From NCBI GenBank assembly GCA_947501555.1, contig CANMWG010000005.1:1-64000 (forward strand): a DNA stretch of 64,000 nucleotides. The letters are read 5' to 3'. The first letter of the stretch is position 1, and every line of letters starts with the position of its first letter. This document shows, one piece after another, positions 25,624-33,372 of the stretch. This DNA is from an uncultured Paracoccaceae bacterium. Its GTDB lineage: Bacteria > Pseudomonadota > Alphaproteobacteria > Rhodobacterales > Rhodobacteraceae. Made by a program: the position numbers and the translations under genes. The notes under the pieces were generated by a model. It did not search any database. It was not told where the DNA came from and worked only from the letters and a program-made list of their open reading frames with translations.

Positions 25624-25660
25624 GAAGAGTATTCCTATAGTTCAATCAAAAATAAAAAGG

Positions 25661-27556
25661 TTAGGTGGTCACTAGGGCTCTGCGACGTCGGCTAAAGATC
25701 AGCCAGCCTGTCAAAGCCACAGGGGGGATCAACCCGATCACAAGCCAGTCGGTCGCCGCATAACTCAACAGCATCACAGGCCCCGCGATGAAGAACAGGC
25801 CCCGCATATTCGGAGTTAACATCCGCGCCAATGCGCCATAGAGCGCACCTGCACCAAGAATGCTGGCGGCGAGGAAGCCCAGAATGGCAACCCAACCGCT
25901 CAACGCCAGCGACTTGGGGTCAAGCAAGCTAGGAAAGGAGACGAAAATGAAAGGAAGTAGCAGGGCCATTGCGCCAAGCCGGCCTGCCTCAAAAGCCGTT
26001 GTCAAAAATCCGGCGCCAGCAATGCGTGCCCCCACCAAAACGCCCACCGCCACAGGGGGCGTGAGGGCTGAAAAGATTGCAAAGTAGAAACCAAACATAT
26101 TGGCGGCCATTGGTGTGAGCCCTGCGTCAATCAGGCTGGGCACAACGATGATCGCAATAAGCGCGTATGCTGCAGGGGTTGGCAGGCCCATGCCGACGAT
26201 CATGCTGACAGCCATGCCGATCAACAGCGTCACCAGAAGGTTCCCAGCACCTAGATCCGCGATCAACGCACCTGCGCTCACCCCAAGGCCTGTGCTGGTG
26301 AGCGTTTGCACAACCAATCCAATCGCGGCCAAGACGACCGCCAATTGCGATGCAGTATCTAGGCCCACACGCAACCCGTCACGGAAATTCATCCAAGTCG
26401 GGCGCAGCAGCGCGGGCCTGAAAATCGATAGGCCAACAGCCGTGGCCGAGCCCCAAAACCCCGCCATAGAGGGTGAAAATCGCAGCATCAGCAAGGCAAT
26501 GAGAACTGCAAAGGACGCGATGAAGGCAGGGGCAATCCATAAAATTCGCGCAACATCGACCTGTTGTTTGGGGTCAGACAGGCCTTTGTGGCCACCGATC
26601 ATCGCGTAAAGACTGGCTAGAATCGCAAACATATAAAGCAGCCCCGGGATCAACCCCGCCAGCACCACATCGAAATAAGACACCCCAAGGATAACGGCCA
26701 TCATAAAGGCCCCCAGCCCCATAATAGGCGGCAAAAGCTGACTGCCCGTAGAGGCCATGATTTCAATTGCGGCGGCTTGTTCGCTGGAGAATTTGCTCTT
26801 TTTCATCGCGGGGATCGTCATCACGCCGGATAAGGCAATGTTGCTGACGGCTTGACCCGTGACCATGCCGATGAAGGTGCTGGCCAACACCGCACTGTAA
26901 GCCATCCCGCCGCGCAAGCGATTGCCAATCAGGGCACCTATCTCGCCAAATACGTCGATCACACCCACGGCGTGCAAAATGCCCCCGTAGATCAACAGCA
27001 TGAAAATCATATCAGCGGACAAGGGCGCGTATGACATAACGCCGCGCGGCCCACCGATGCCGGCAAGGAAGCTGACAGAAACGTTGAACGGTTGCATGCG
27101 GGCCTGCAGAGCATCCGGCAGAACGTCTCCCCACAGCATATAGGCAGTCATCATCAGGCAGATGATGGCAATTGCACCGCCCCATTGACGCCAAACCGCC
27201 AAGAGCACAGAGCCGATCATCACCAACCCCATGTTCAGCGCAGTGGCCGAAACAAAAGGCTGCGTGATCTCAAGCGTTTCGGCATTCACGAACAGATAGG
27301 CTCCGGCAGTGCTTGCTCCGAAGAAGATGAGAGACCCTGAGATTTGATCGATCAAACAGGCCAAACGGGTTTCACGCTCGGGCGCGCGCGAGATCAATCT
27401 GATCGCAGCGTAGATCAAGACAACTGTCGTAAAGACGCTGTAGTGCTGCATCGCGCCAAAGGTGTTGGTCCAGACCGACACGCAGATGTAAATCAGAAGG
27501 CCCAGTCCAACCAAGAGCGACAAACGTTGTAACATCGTATTTTCTGGTACAGGCAT
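25661..27556 (-). CDS. TRAP transporter fused permease (4TM/12TM)
   Basis: A 631-residue membrane protein combining the small and large TRAP permease parts, as usual for TAXI-type transporters. Seen: the large-subunit segments GMVTGQAVSNIALSGVMTIP, ASTGSQLLPPIMGLGAFMMA and MAVSMIVGMGLPTPAAYALI, and ALTPPVAVGVLVGARIAG. It begins 28 bp after the TAXI binding-protein gene stop. It works with that binding protein and a sodium or proton gradient to import an unknown solute, probably the aldoxime, nitrile or a precursor. Confidence 0.92.
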   Translation of the reverse strand: MPVPENTMLQRLSLLVGLGLLIYICVSVWTNTFGAMQHYSVFTTVVLIYAAIRLISRAPERETRLACLIDQISGSLIFFGASTAGAYLFVNAETLEITQPFVSATALNMGLVMIGSVLLAVWRQWGGAIAIICLMMTAYMLWGDVLPDALQARMQPFNVSVSFLAGIGGPRGVMSYAPLSADMIFMLLIYGGILHAVGVIDVFGEIGALIGNRLRGGMAYSAVLASTFIGMVTGQAVSNIALSGVMTIPAMKKSKFSSEQAAAIEIMASTGSQLLPPIMGLGAFMMAVILGVSYFDVVLAGLIPGLLYMFAILASLYAMIGGHKGLSDPKQQVDVARILWIAPAFIASFAVLIALLMLRFSPSMAGFWGSATAVGLSIFRPALLRPTWMNFRDGLRVGLDTASQLAVVLAAIGLVVQTLTSTGLGVSAGALIADLGAGNLLVTLLIGMAVSMIVGMGLPTPAAYALIAIIVVPSLIDAGLTPMAANMFGFYFAIFSALTPPVAVGVLVGARIAGAGFLTTAFEAGRLGAMALLLPFIFVSFPSLLDPKSLALSGWVAILGFLAASILGAGALYGALARMLTPNMRGLFFIAGPVMLLSYAATDWLVIGLIPPVALTGWLIFSRRRRALVTT

Positions 27557-27584
27557 TTGCCGCTCTCCCGTTTCAGACCCGTCG

Positions 27585-28607
27585 TTATTCAGCTACGAGG
27601 CCGAATTCACGGTAGGCGCGCATCGCGCCTGGATGGATCAGGTCAGGATTGGTGCGGGCGATTTCGGAAATTGTTTCCGGCTCCCAGATTTTCGCGATCG
27701 CGCTGTATTCACCAATCACGGGCCCCGATTCCAACCAAAGTTTGGTGAACTCATAAGCGGTCTCTTCAGGAAAACTTGCATGCGCAGAAATCAACGCGAC
27801 ATTCCCAAAGCTGGTGACCTCTTCGGTTTGGCCTGTGAAAGTTCCGGCCTCTACGGTCTGAATCTTAAACGGTGCGCCGGTCGTATCGATGTATTCTTGG
27901 ATCTTCGCCGGATCTACATCCACATAGTGAAAGGGGCGGCCAGAGCTTTCCAGCGTCTTGAACGGGCCCGCCTCAAGCGTGTAACTGAAATCGAAATTGG
28001 AATGCGCGACCAAGGTCCCGATATCTGAACGACCATCAATCATCGCGTCAATATTCTGGCTTGGCCCAAGCGCGTCAAAGGATGCCAGGCCGGATGAAAT
28101 GCCCCAAGCGTCAAGCATCATCTTTTGATGCATGCCCCATTCATTCTGGGTTAACAAACCAACGCCGACACGCTTGTCTTCAAAATCGCCGACGCTTTTG
28201 ATCTCATCGTCGAAAGTCACAAATAGGTTGGTTGTATTGCTCAGTGCTCCGATGATTTTGAAGTCGCTCGCTGCCTCCATCGGTTGAGGAAAGAACGGTG
28301 CAACGCCATTCACGGCGGCCCATTCGACCACCATTCCGGAGCCAATCAAAGTATTCTCCCAAAGGTCGGGTTGCGATGCAAGATAGCGGACGTTGTAAGT
28401 GAACCCAGGAGTTTCGACAGCCTTGGGCGCGACCTTGTCCGTGAAATCACTTGCGTAGTTTTGCATCGTGGCAATCGCCAAATAGGGGCCGGATCCTGAA
28501 GGCGACATGAGCAAATCAATCTCGACGGGATCCGCAGAGGCCGATGTCGCCAAACCGAGAGTGAGAGCTATAGCAGAGGCTGCGAACTTATATGTGGGCT
28601 GGAGCAT
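27585..28607 (-). CDS. TAXI-family TRAP substrate-binding protein
   Basis: A 340-residue periplasmic protein with a Sec signal (MLQPTYKFAASAIALTLGLA, cleavage near SASA-DP). The mature part has the TAXI features: LMSPSGSGPYLAIATMQNYA, VGVGLLTQNEWGMHQKMMLDA and a polar site for the ligand. It is first in an operon with the fused permease, nitrilase and TauE genes, and is divergent from a LysR gene whose shared 98-bp promoter contains the 44-bp element at 28664. Confidence 0.87.
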   Translation of the reverse strand: MLQPTYKFAASAIALTLGLATSASADPVEIDLLMSPSGSGPYLAIATMQNYASDFTDKVAPKAVETPGFTYNVRYLASQPDLWENTLIGSGMVVEWAAVNGVAPFFPQPMEAASDFKIIGALSNTTNLFVTFDDEIKSVGDFEDKRVGVGLLTQNEWGMHQKMMLDAWGISSGLASFDALGPSQNIDAMIDGRSDIGTLVAHSNFDFSYTLEAGPFKTLESSGRPFHYVDVDPAKIQEYIDTTGAPFKIQTVEAGTFTGQTEEVTSFGNVALISAHASFPEETAYEFTKLWLESGPVIGEYSAIAKIWEPETISEIARTNPDLIHPGAMRAYREFGLVAE

Positions 28608-28663
28608 GGGAGGTCGTCCTTTGGCTGTCTAAGTTTTGAGAAACATATGACTGGCTTATTAAC

Positions 28664-28707
28664 AGGAAAAGCATATACTTTCTGTATAACGCATAGGAAA
28701 AAACTAT
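28664..28707. promoter_or_regulatory. LysR element copy A (44 bp)
   Basis: Starts AGGAAAAGCATATA and ends ATAGGAAAAAACTAT. Within it TATAC-TTTCT-GTATA (28674-28688) is a LysR-type inverted repeat. It aligns without gaps to 31571-31614, 35 of 44 positions equal. It starts 57 bp before the TAXI gene start codon and reaches the lysR start codon on the other side. Confidence 0.7.
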
Positions 28708-29617
28708 GGATGTGAATCTGCGCGCCCTTCGCTACTTTGTCATGACTGCAGAAACAGGCACGATTTCCGAAGCTGCGCTGAAGTTGAATATTTCCCAACC
28801 CAGCGTTTCTGCCGCGATTCAAAAGCTTGAGGAAATACACGGTGTGCAGCTGTTTATTCGCGTGCCCACAAAGGGCATTCGTCTAACACCAGACGGAATG
28901 CGTTTTCTGGAGCGGGCGCGGTTGTTGCTCGCGCAATCAGATGAATTCCAGCACGATGTAAGTGCGATTTCGCAATCTCTGTCAGGTGAGATAACAATAG
29001 GGTCCTTCGTGAATCTCACCCCAGCGATTACCGCCGAACTCGTTGGCGCGTTTCACGCTAAGTATCCGGCAATAAAGGTGAATATTAAGGATTTGGATCA
29101 ATTCGATATTTTGCGTGAACTCGACACGGGGCAAATCGAACTTGTGATCACATTTGATCTTGCTCTGCAAACCGGATTTAGCTCTTCTGTCGTGGCGGCC
29201 TTGCATCCGCGCGCGGTCCTTCCACCAGAGGACCCGCTGGCCAATGACGCCCGCGTATCCATTCATGACGTAGCACAGCGCCCCTTTATTTTGATGGATC
29301 TGCCACACACGCGTGACTATTTCTTTGGCCTTTTGGCAGATCAAAAAATCGTGCCAAGCGTGGCATTTCGCTGCAAATCTTTTGAAGCTGTGCGAGCGTT
29401 TGTTGCGGGCGGCCTTGGCGTTTCGCTTTTGAACATCCAGCCCAGGACGGATCAAACATATATTGGGCGCCCCGTTGTTATGCGACCGATCATTGAACCG
29501 TTGCGCCCGCTCAAAGTCACGGTACTGAGAAACAATCGGCTGCGAATGCGGCCGGCCTTGAATCTGTTTGTAGACTTCGCAACCTCTCTCATTCCCGCAC
29601 TGGTTGATCCGCTATAA
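28706..29617 (+). CDS. LysR family transcriptional regulator
   Basis: A 303-residue regulator with the N-terminal helix-turn-helix MDVNLRALRYFVMTAETGTI, then EAALKLNISQPSVSAAIQKL, and a two-lobed effector domain with GEITIGSFVNLTPAITAEL at its start. It is divergent from the TAXI-permease-nitrilase-TauE operon, the standard layout for a LysR activator and its target. The 44-bp element in this gap recurs before oxd1, so it probably also controls that gene. AGGA lies just before the ATG, inside the element, which implies autorepression. Confidence 0.92.
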   Translation: MDVNLRALRYFVMTAETGTISEAALKLNISQPSVSAAIQKLEEIHGVQLFIRVPTKGIRLTPDGMRFLERARLLLAQSDEFQHDVSAISQSLSGEITIGSFVNLTPAITAELVGAFHAKYPAIKVNIKDLDQFDILRELDTGQIELVITFDLALQTGFSSSVVAALHPRAVLPPEDPLANDARVSIHDVAQRPFILMDLPHTRDYFFGLLADQKIVPSVAFRCKSFEAVRAFVAGGLGVSLLNIQPRTDQTYIGRPVVMRPIIEPLRPLKVTVLRNNRLRMRPALNLFVDFATSLIPALVDPL

Positions 29618-29631
29618 ATAGCGATTAGAGG

Positions 29632-29654
29632 CGGGCCTACAAAGTGCAGGCCCG
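29632..29654. terminator. Bidirectional terminator between lysR and GST genes
   Basis: CGGGCCT-ACAAAGTGC-AGGCCCG, a perfect 7-bp GC-rich stem between convergent genes. Confidence 0.65.
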
Positions 29655-29690
29655 TCTTAGGGGTCTCGAGTTACAGATGCGCCCTCCACC

Positions 29691-30293
29691 TTAAGAGCGG
29701 GGAATACCCACAAAACCATCCAATGCTTGGACCGCGCTCAGCCACGCATTGATGTTGGGGAAGGGGTCGAGATCCAAATCGCCTTCATTGGCAACGGCAA
29801 TGTAAGAGTAACAGGCAACATCTGCCAGCGTTGCACGCTCACCCACCAACCAAGTGCGGTTGTCCAAATGGTCCTCAATTAGCCTGAAGAGCTTCGCACT
29901 CCTGACCTCGGCCGCTTCATAGTCTCCGGCCATTTTAAACAACTTGATAAGCCGGGCCATGTTGGGGCCGCGAAACATTTCACCCGCTGCAATCGCGAAC
30001 CATTCGTGAACTTGCGCCTTCAAAACCGGATCACTGGGCATCCAACCTTGCTTGGGAGCATACGTCTGCTCCAGATACTGAATGATTGCGATTGAATCGC
30101 GCACCGTTACATCACCATCGACCAACGCAGGCACTTGGCCCAAGGGATTGATAGCCAAATATTCAGCCCCCTGACGCTGCCCTTCCATTTCCATGACAGC
30201 AATGGTGTCAATCTCAATCCCCATCAATGACGCGGCAAGGCGCACACGATGACAGTGCCCGGATTTTGGGACATCATAAAGTTGGATTGGCAT
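29691..30293 (-). CDS. Glutathione S-transferase family protein
   Basis: A 200-residue GST. Seen: LYDVPKSGHCHRVRLAASLM at the start, NPLGQVPALVDGD, DSIAIIQYLEQTYAP (glutathione-binding Ser), and TWLVGERATLADVACYSYI in the C-terminal domain. AAAGGAACAAAAAG precedes the ATG. It is downstream of oxd1 on the same strand, 170 bp apart, with its own or a read-through promoter. In a nitrile/aldoxime setting a GST may deal with reactive by-products such as isothiocyanates, but no substrate is shown. Confidence 0.88.
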   Translation of the reverse strand: MPIQLYDVPKSGHCHRVRLAASLMGIEIDTIAVMEMEGQRQGAEYLAINPLGQVPALVDGDVTVRDSIAIIQYLEQTYAPKQGWMPSDPVLKAQVHEWFAIAAGEMFRGPNMARLIKLFKMAGDYEAAEVRSAKLFRLIEDHLDNRTWLVGERATLADVACYSYIAVANEGDLDLDPFPNINAWLSAVQALDGFVGIPRS

Positions 30294-30463
30294 CTTTTTG
30301 TTCCTTTTGATTGGTGTCTTGAGGCCCGAAGGCAGGTCTTGAAACCCGATCGAGGAATACCCCGGTCAGTTGGCTATGCCTTTCTATATGTGTCCCACTT
30401 AGACTACCTGCCCCATATATGCTGTGCGCTAAAGCGTGGAAGACAGGGGCAAAACTCAGTTCC

Positions 30464-31516
30464 CTACTGATTGCCTGCATTGTTGGTAAAGTAAGGCAGC
30501 AAACCCGTATCAGGGTGGCAATTTATGTATTCGAACCTCACGTTCTCGTTCAAAACATAAATCTCGTGGTATGTGAAAAGCTGCAAATTTTCCTGATATT
30601 TCTTACGCTCAGCAAGGGCACGGGTGTAAATCGCCAAATGCGTAGGGTGGTCATGTGCCCATCGCTCCAAATGCCCGTAGGTCAGGAAAATTCCCAAAGA
30701 ATACGCTTCTTTTTGAGCGCTCCCATCGGCCTCGAGGCAGGTCACTTGGCGCAGGCTGCAACACCCCGTGGCCACAGGGTTTTCGCGCAAATACGCCATG
30801 CCCTTATCTAGCTTGGGTTTTAGATTGGTCTCATAGCTTTCCAGTTGTTCTTCATCGCAATTGGCCCACGTCACACCGGAGCGAATAACGCAAAGTCGGC
30901 TTGGAATATCTGAGACTTTGATGTGCTTTCCTAGCGTGTTTCTCTTCGGGTCATATTGAAGCTCAACATTTTGCTCTGGGCTAAAATCATCATGGGCCGA
31001 TGCGGAAAAACGATCCCGAGCCGCACCCCAATACCCACTCTCGGACATTGGTTCAATTTTGGTCATCGGACAGGCAGAGACGCCGCGCAGGTATTCTTGA
31101 AACAGGTTTGTTTCCCGATAAGGCGGGGGCACGGAAAAGCTTTCGAACCACAATCCGTGGCCGAGGTCCTCAGGATCATGAGCGGCCCACCACAGGTCGA
31201 ATTTTTCCGACCAAGCCGTGTATCCATCCTCGCCCAACCAATAGCAAACCGCCATTGCTGTGCTGTAACCCTGATCGTCCACAAAATCAGCGATGTCGTG
31301 GTGTTGAGGAAAGCCTACGCTCGAGAATACATCCTGTAGATAGATGAGAAAAGCCTCGAGGTTTTCTTTACGGCTCTTTTTGCTCTGAAACCCCAACGTC
31401 GCAACGCGGATTGTCGAAACACCCTCTGGAACGCGGGAAGAATAACGCTGAATCACAGGCTTATGGTTAGCTGGCTTTTTCATGGGGAAAGTGCGGGGCA
31501 TGTCGAGCTGTGTCAT
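30464..31516 (-). CDS. oxd: Aldoxime dehydratase (heme enzyme), oxd1
   Basis: A 350-residue enzyme of the aldoxime/phenylacetaldoxime dehydratase family, which removes water from aldoximes to give nitriles with a heme b in which the substrate N binds iron. Seen: PVIQRYSS near the start, YWGAARDRFSASA, LCVIRSGVTWANC with the conserved Ser, HLERWAHDHPTHLAIYTRA carrying the likely proximal heme His, and TYHEIYVLN carrying the distal catalytic His. The ATG at 31516 was preferred over a TTG at 31564; it has GAGAGG ahead and puts the LysR element at the same distance as in the TAXI operon (55 versus 57 bp). A close paralog lies at 32339. Confidence 0.92.
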   Translation of the reverse strand: MTQLDMPRTFPMKKPANHKPVIQRYSSRVPEGVSTIRVATLGFQSKKSRKENLEAFLIYLQDVFSSVGFPQHHDIADFVDDQGYSTAMAVCYWLGEDGYTAWSEKFDLWWAAHDPEDLGHGLWFESFSVPPPYRETNLFQEYLRGVSACPMTKIEPMSESGYWGAARDRFSASAHDDFSPEQNVELQYDPKRNTLGKHIKVSDIPSRLCVIRSGVTWANCDEEQLESYETNLKPKLDKGMAYLRENPVATGCCSLRQVTCLEADGSAQKEAYSLGIFLTYGHLERWAHDHPTHLAIYTRALAERKKYQENLQLFTYHEIYVLNENVRFEYINCHPDTGLLPYFTNNAGNQ

Positions 31517-31570
31517 TGGGCCTCTCACGGTAACTGCTTCCCACCTCACGTTAACCCGCTTCAACTATAG

Positions 31571-31614
31571 AGGAAAAGCATATAAATACTTTATATAAAA
31601 TAGGAAAAATCTAT
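31571..31614. promoter_or_regulatory. LysR element copy B (44 bp)
   Basis: Starts AGGAAAAGCATATA and ends ATAGGAAAAATCTAT. Same orientation relative to its minus-strand target (oxd1, 55 bp to the start codon) as copy A to the TAXI gene. The inner inverted repeat is weaker than in copy A. Confidence 0.68.
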
Positions 31615-31684
31615 ACTTTCTTATGAAGGGGCGTACAAAGGGTAGGTTGGAAAAAATGCAACGACGGGGGGCTGATGAAATGCC

Positions 31685-31990
31685 TCAACTGTTCACCGTA
31701 GGCTTCCGTAACTTGGCATTCTTGCGCAGTGGAATGACAGCATAGGCATTGCGTGCTTCTATCGCATGGTTGCATTTGCACTGTCGCAGGTCCCACCCCC
31801 GGTGGCACTGCCAAGCTTGTATCGCCATATCACTGTAAGCCTATTGGCGTCCGTCCCTGCCACAAGCTTGCGCCTCCCACACCATCTAATTATCAAACCA
31901 GATCGATAATGAATCGCGCCATTTTAGGGCTTGGCTGCAGTCAGGCCAGTTCTTGGCCTTGTAATTTGCAGCTACCAAGCCGCTTACGGA
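31685..31990 (-). pseudogene. IS5-type transposase remnant
   Basis: Reading the minus strand, pieces of an IS5-family transposase follow in the right order: YKAKNWPDCSQALKWRDSLS with IWFDN, a stop, MVWEAQACGRDGRQ, a stop, AYSDMAIQAW, then after a frame change and a large internal gap GWDLRQCKCNHAIEARNAY with AVIPLRKNAKLRKP. Intact relatives read roughly NWxEYNxALKxRGSLTIWFD and AVIPPRKNAKPWK in these places. Stops, frame changes and the missing catalytic middle show that it is dead. Confidence 0.75.
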
Positions 31991-32029
31991 TGTCAGTTAT
32001 ATCACTGATTTCATTATATAAATACTCAT

Positions 32030-32051
32030 AGCCGATTTATGAAACAAAGCC
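32030..32051. repeat. Terminal inverted repeat of the IS5-type remnant
   Basis: On the minus strand the sequence GGCTTTGTTTCATAAATCGG resembles IS5-group ends (GGCTTTGTTGC...). It lies at the 5' side of the transposase remnant where one end is expected. The matching end on the other side is not visible, so the element is truncated there. Confidence 0.55.
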
Positions 32052-32100
32052 GTAGACCGATTTTGACATTCAAAAATCTTCAAAAGGTCGAAGGGTAATA

Positions 32101-32129
32101 TTGACAATTATAGAACGCTATTCCATAAT
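32101..32129 (+). promoter_or_regulatory. Sigma-70 promoter for the peptide-oxd2-yeiH unit
   Basis: TTGACA at 32101-32106, 17-bp spacer, CATAAT at 32124-32129. This is a near-consensus promoter, and its -10 box is inside the palindrome at 32121-32135. Confidence 0.7.
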
Positions 32130-32135
32130 ATGGAA
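32121..32135. promoter_or_regulatory. IclR-type operator copy 4
   Basis: TTCCATAATATGGAA, a perfect odd-centred palindrome covering the -10 box of the oxd2 promoter. It matches the core of the copy at 17835 (TTCCGCAATGTGGAA) at 12 of 15 positions. Position argues for repression. Confidence 0.6.
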
Positions 32136-32168
32136 AATTAACAAGCTCGCTCACGTAGAGGAAATAAT

Positions 32169-32258
32169 ATGACCCCTTTAGAATTCCTGTACGCTTTTGC
32201 GATCATACTGGCTGCGGCGTTTTCTGCAGTTTCCTTCGGCACCTTAGTATTACTGTGA
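32169..32258 (+). CDS. 29-residue hydrophobic peptide upstream of oxd2
   Basis: An ATG follows AGGAAATAAT, a good ribosome-binding site, 40 bp after a near-consensus promoter. The peptide MTPLEFLYAFAIILAAAFSA continues VSFGTLVLL and is one predicted membrane helix with a single acidic residue near the start and no basic residue. It is in a unit with oxd2, 80 bp downstream. I do not recognise a family. It may be a small membrane protein helping a transporter or enzyme, or a leader whose translation affects oxd2. Confidence 0.55.
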   Translation: MTPLEFLYAFAIILAAAFSAVSFGTLVLL

Positions 32259-32338
32259 GGGTACAGCCTCTCTTCTCGGGTAGCTCTGTTGGCGCAATTG
32301 CACAGACCGCCTTCATTACCATTGGGCGGGTATCTTAG

Positions 32339-33367
32339 ATGAATGACGCTAAACCCACGCGCATTTACCCGATGCGCAAGGCTGAAGGACATTGTCCGGT
32401 CGTGCAAAGGTATTCCTCCTCACTGGATTCTTCGGTGGCTAAGGTTCGTGTGGTTGTGTTTGGCCAACAGGGCCAAGTAAGGGGCTTCCAAAGCCTTGCT
32501 CACCATCTCTTTGTGAGCTCAAATGCCCCTGATCATCGCGATGCTGCACGGTATACTGATCCTCAAGGAATAGAGAACATATTCACGGTCGCGTATTGGC
32601 TTGATACCACCCGCTACAACGCATGGCGCAACAGTTTTGATGCGTGGCTTGCAGCGCAAGACCCGAAAGAAACAGATAACAGTTATTGGCTTGAAACCTT
32701 TTCGGTGCCCACGCCTTACCGCGAGACAATCGCATTTAAGGAGTACCTTCGTGGTCTGTCGGCCTGTCCCTATTCCACAATCGAACCGATTGAAGAAAGT
32801 GCGTATTGGGGTGCAGCACGAGATCGCTTTGCTGCCTCAGCATATGACAGTCTTGGGCCAGTCGATGATCAATGCCTGACCGCAGAGACGGATCGCGACA
32901 CACGTGGCAAGCTATTACGTGTCGAGGGCTTTCCAAACAACCTTTGTGTCATTCGATCTGGTGTCTCATGGGAGTCATGCGGCGAAGAGCAACTGGACAG
33001 CTATCAAAAGAACTTAGCCCCTAAACTTGACGCAGGCATGCAGTACTTGCGCGACAACCCTGCGGAAACTGGCTGTGCATCGCTTCGGCAAGTCAGCTAT
33101 TTGAACACCGACGGGACCGAAGCCCCGGAAGCGTTCTCATTAGGTTTCTTTCTGAGCTTCAGCCACCTTGAACAATGGGCTGAACACCATCCATCCCACT
33201 TGGCGATCTATACAAGAGCACTCGCCGAGCGAAAGAAATATCAGGAAAATCTGGAGCTCAAAACATATCATGAAATTTATGTTCTGAGTGACGACGCTGA
33301 ATTTCTATATTTCAACTGCCACCCCAATACCGGGCTGCTCCCTTACTTTGAAAACAGTCAGGTTTAA
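32339..33367 (+). CDS. oxd: Aldoxime dehydratase (heme enzyme), oxd2
   Basis: A 342-residue paralog of oxd1, alike along the whole length. Seen: CPVVQRYSSSL, SAYWGAARDRFAASAYD with Arg161/Arg163, LCVIRSGVSWESC with Ser207, HLEQWAEHHPSHLAIYTRAL with the probable proximal heme His287, and TYHEIYVLS with the distal His311. In characterised enzymes such as OxdRE the matching Arg, Ser and His residues act in dehydration. It follows the small peptide gene and is 5 bp before the yeiH gene, under the IclR-type operator at 32121. Product nitriles could go to the nitrile hydratase-amidase branch. Confidence 0.92.
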   Translation: MNDAKPTRIYPMRKAEGHCPVVQRYSSSLDSSVAKVRVVVFGQQGQVRGFQSLAHHLFVSSNAPDHRDAARYTDPQGIENIFTVAYWLDTTRYNAWRNSFDAWLAAQDPKETDNSYWLETFSVPTPYRETIAFKEYLRGLSACPYSTIEPIEESAYWGAARDRFAASAYDSLGPVDDQCLTAETDRDTRGKLLRVEGFPNNLCVIRSGVSWESCGEEQLDSYQKNLAPKLDAGMQYLRDNPAETGCASLRQVSYLNTDGTEAPEAFSLGFFLSFSHLEQWAEHHPSHLAIYTRALAERKKYQENLELKTYHEIYVLSDDAEFLYFNCHPNTGLLPYFENSQV

Positions 33368-33372
33368 TCAAG

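Larger units (their letters stand above)
31517..32168. other. 652-bp region between the divergent oxd genes
   Basis: Holds the LysR element copy B, a decayed IS5-type element with one terminal repeat, an AT-rich stretch and the promoter of the small peptide-oxd2 unit. No intact gene of normal length is present. Confidence 0.7.
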
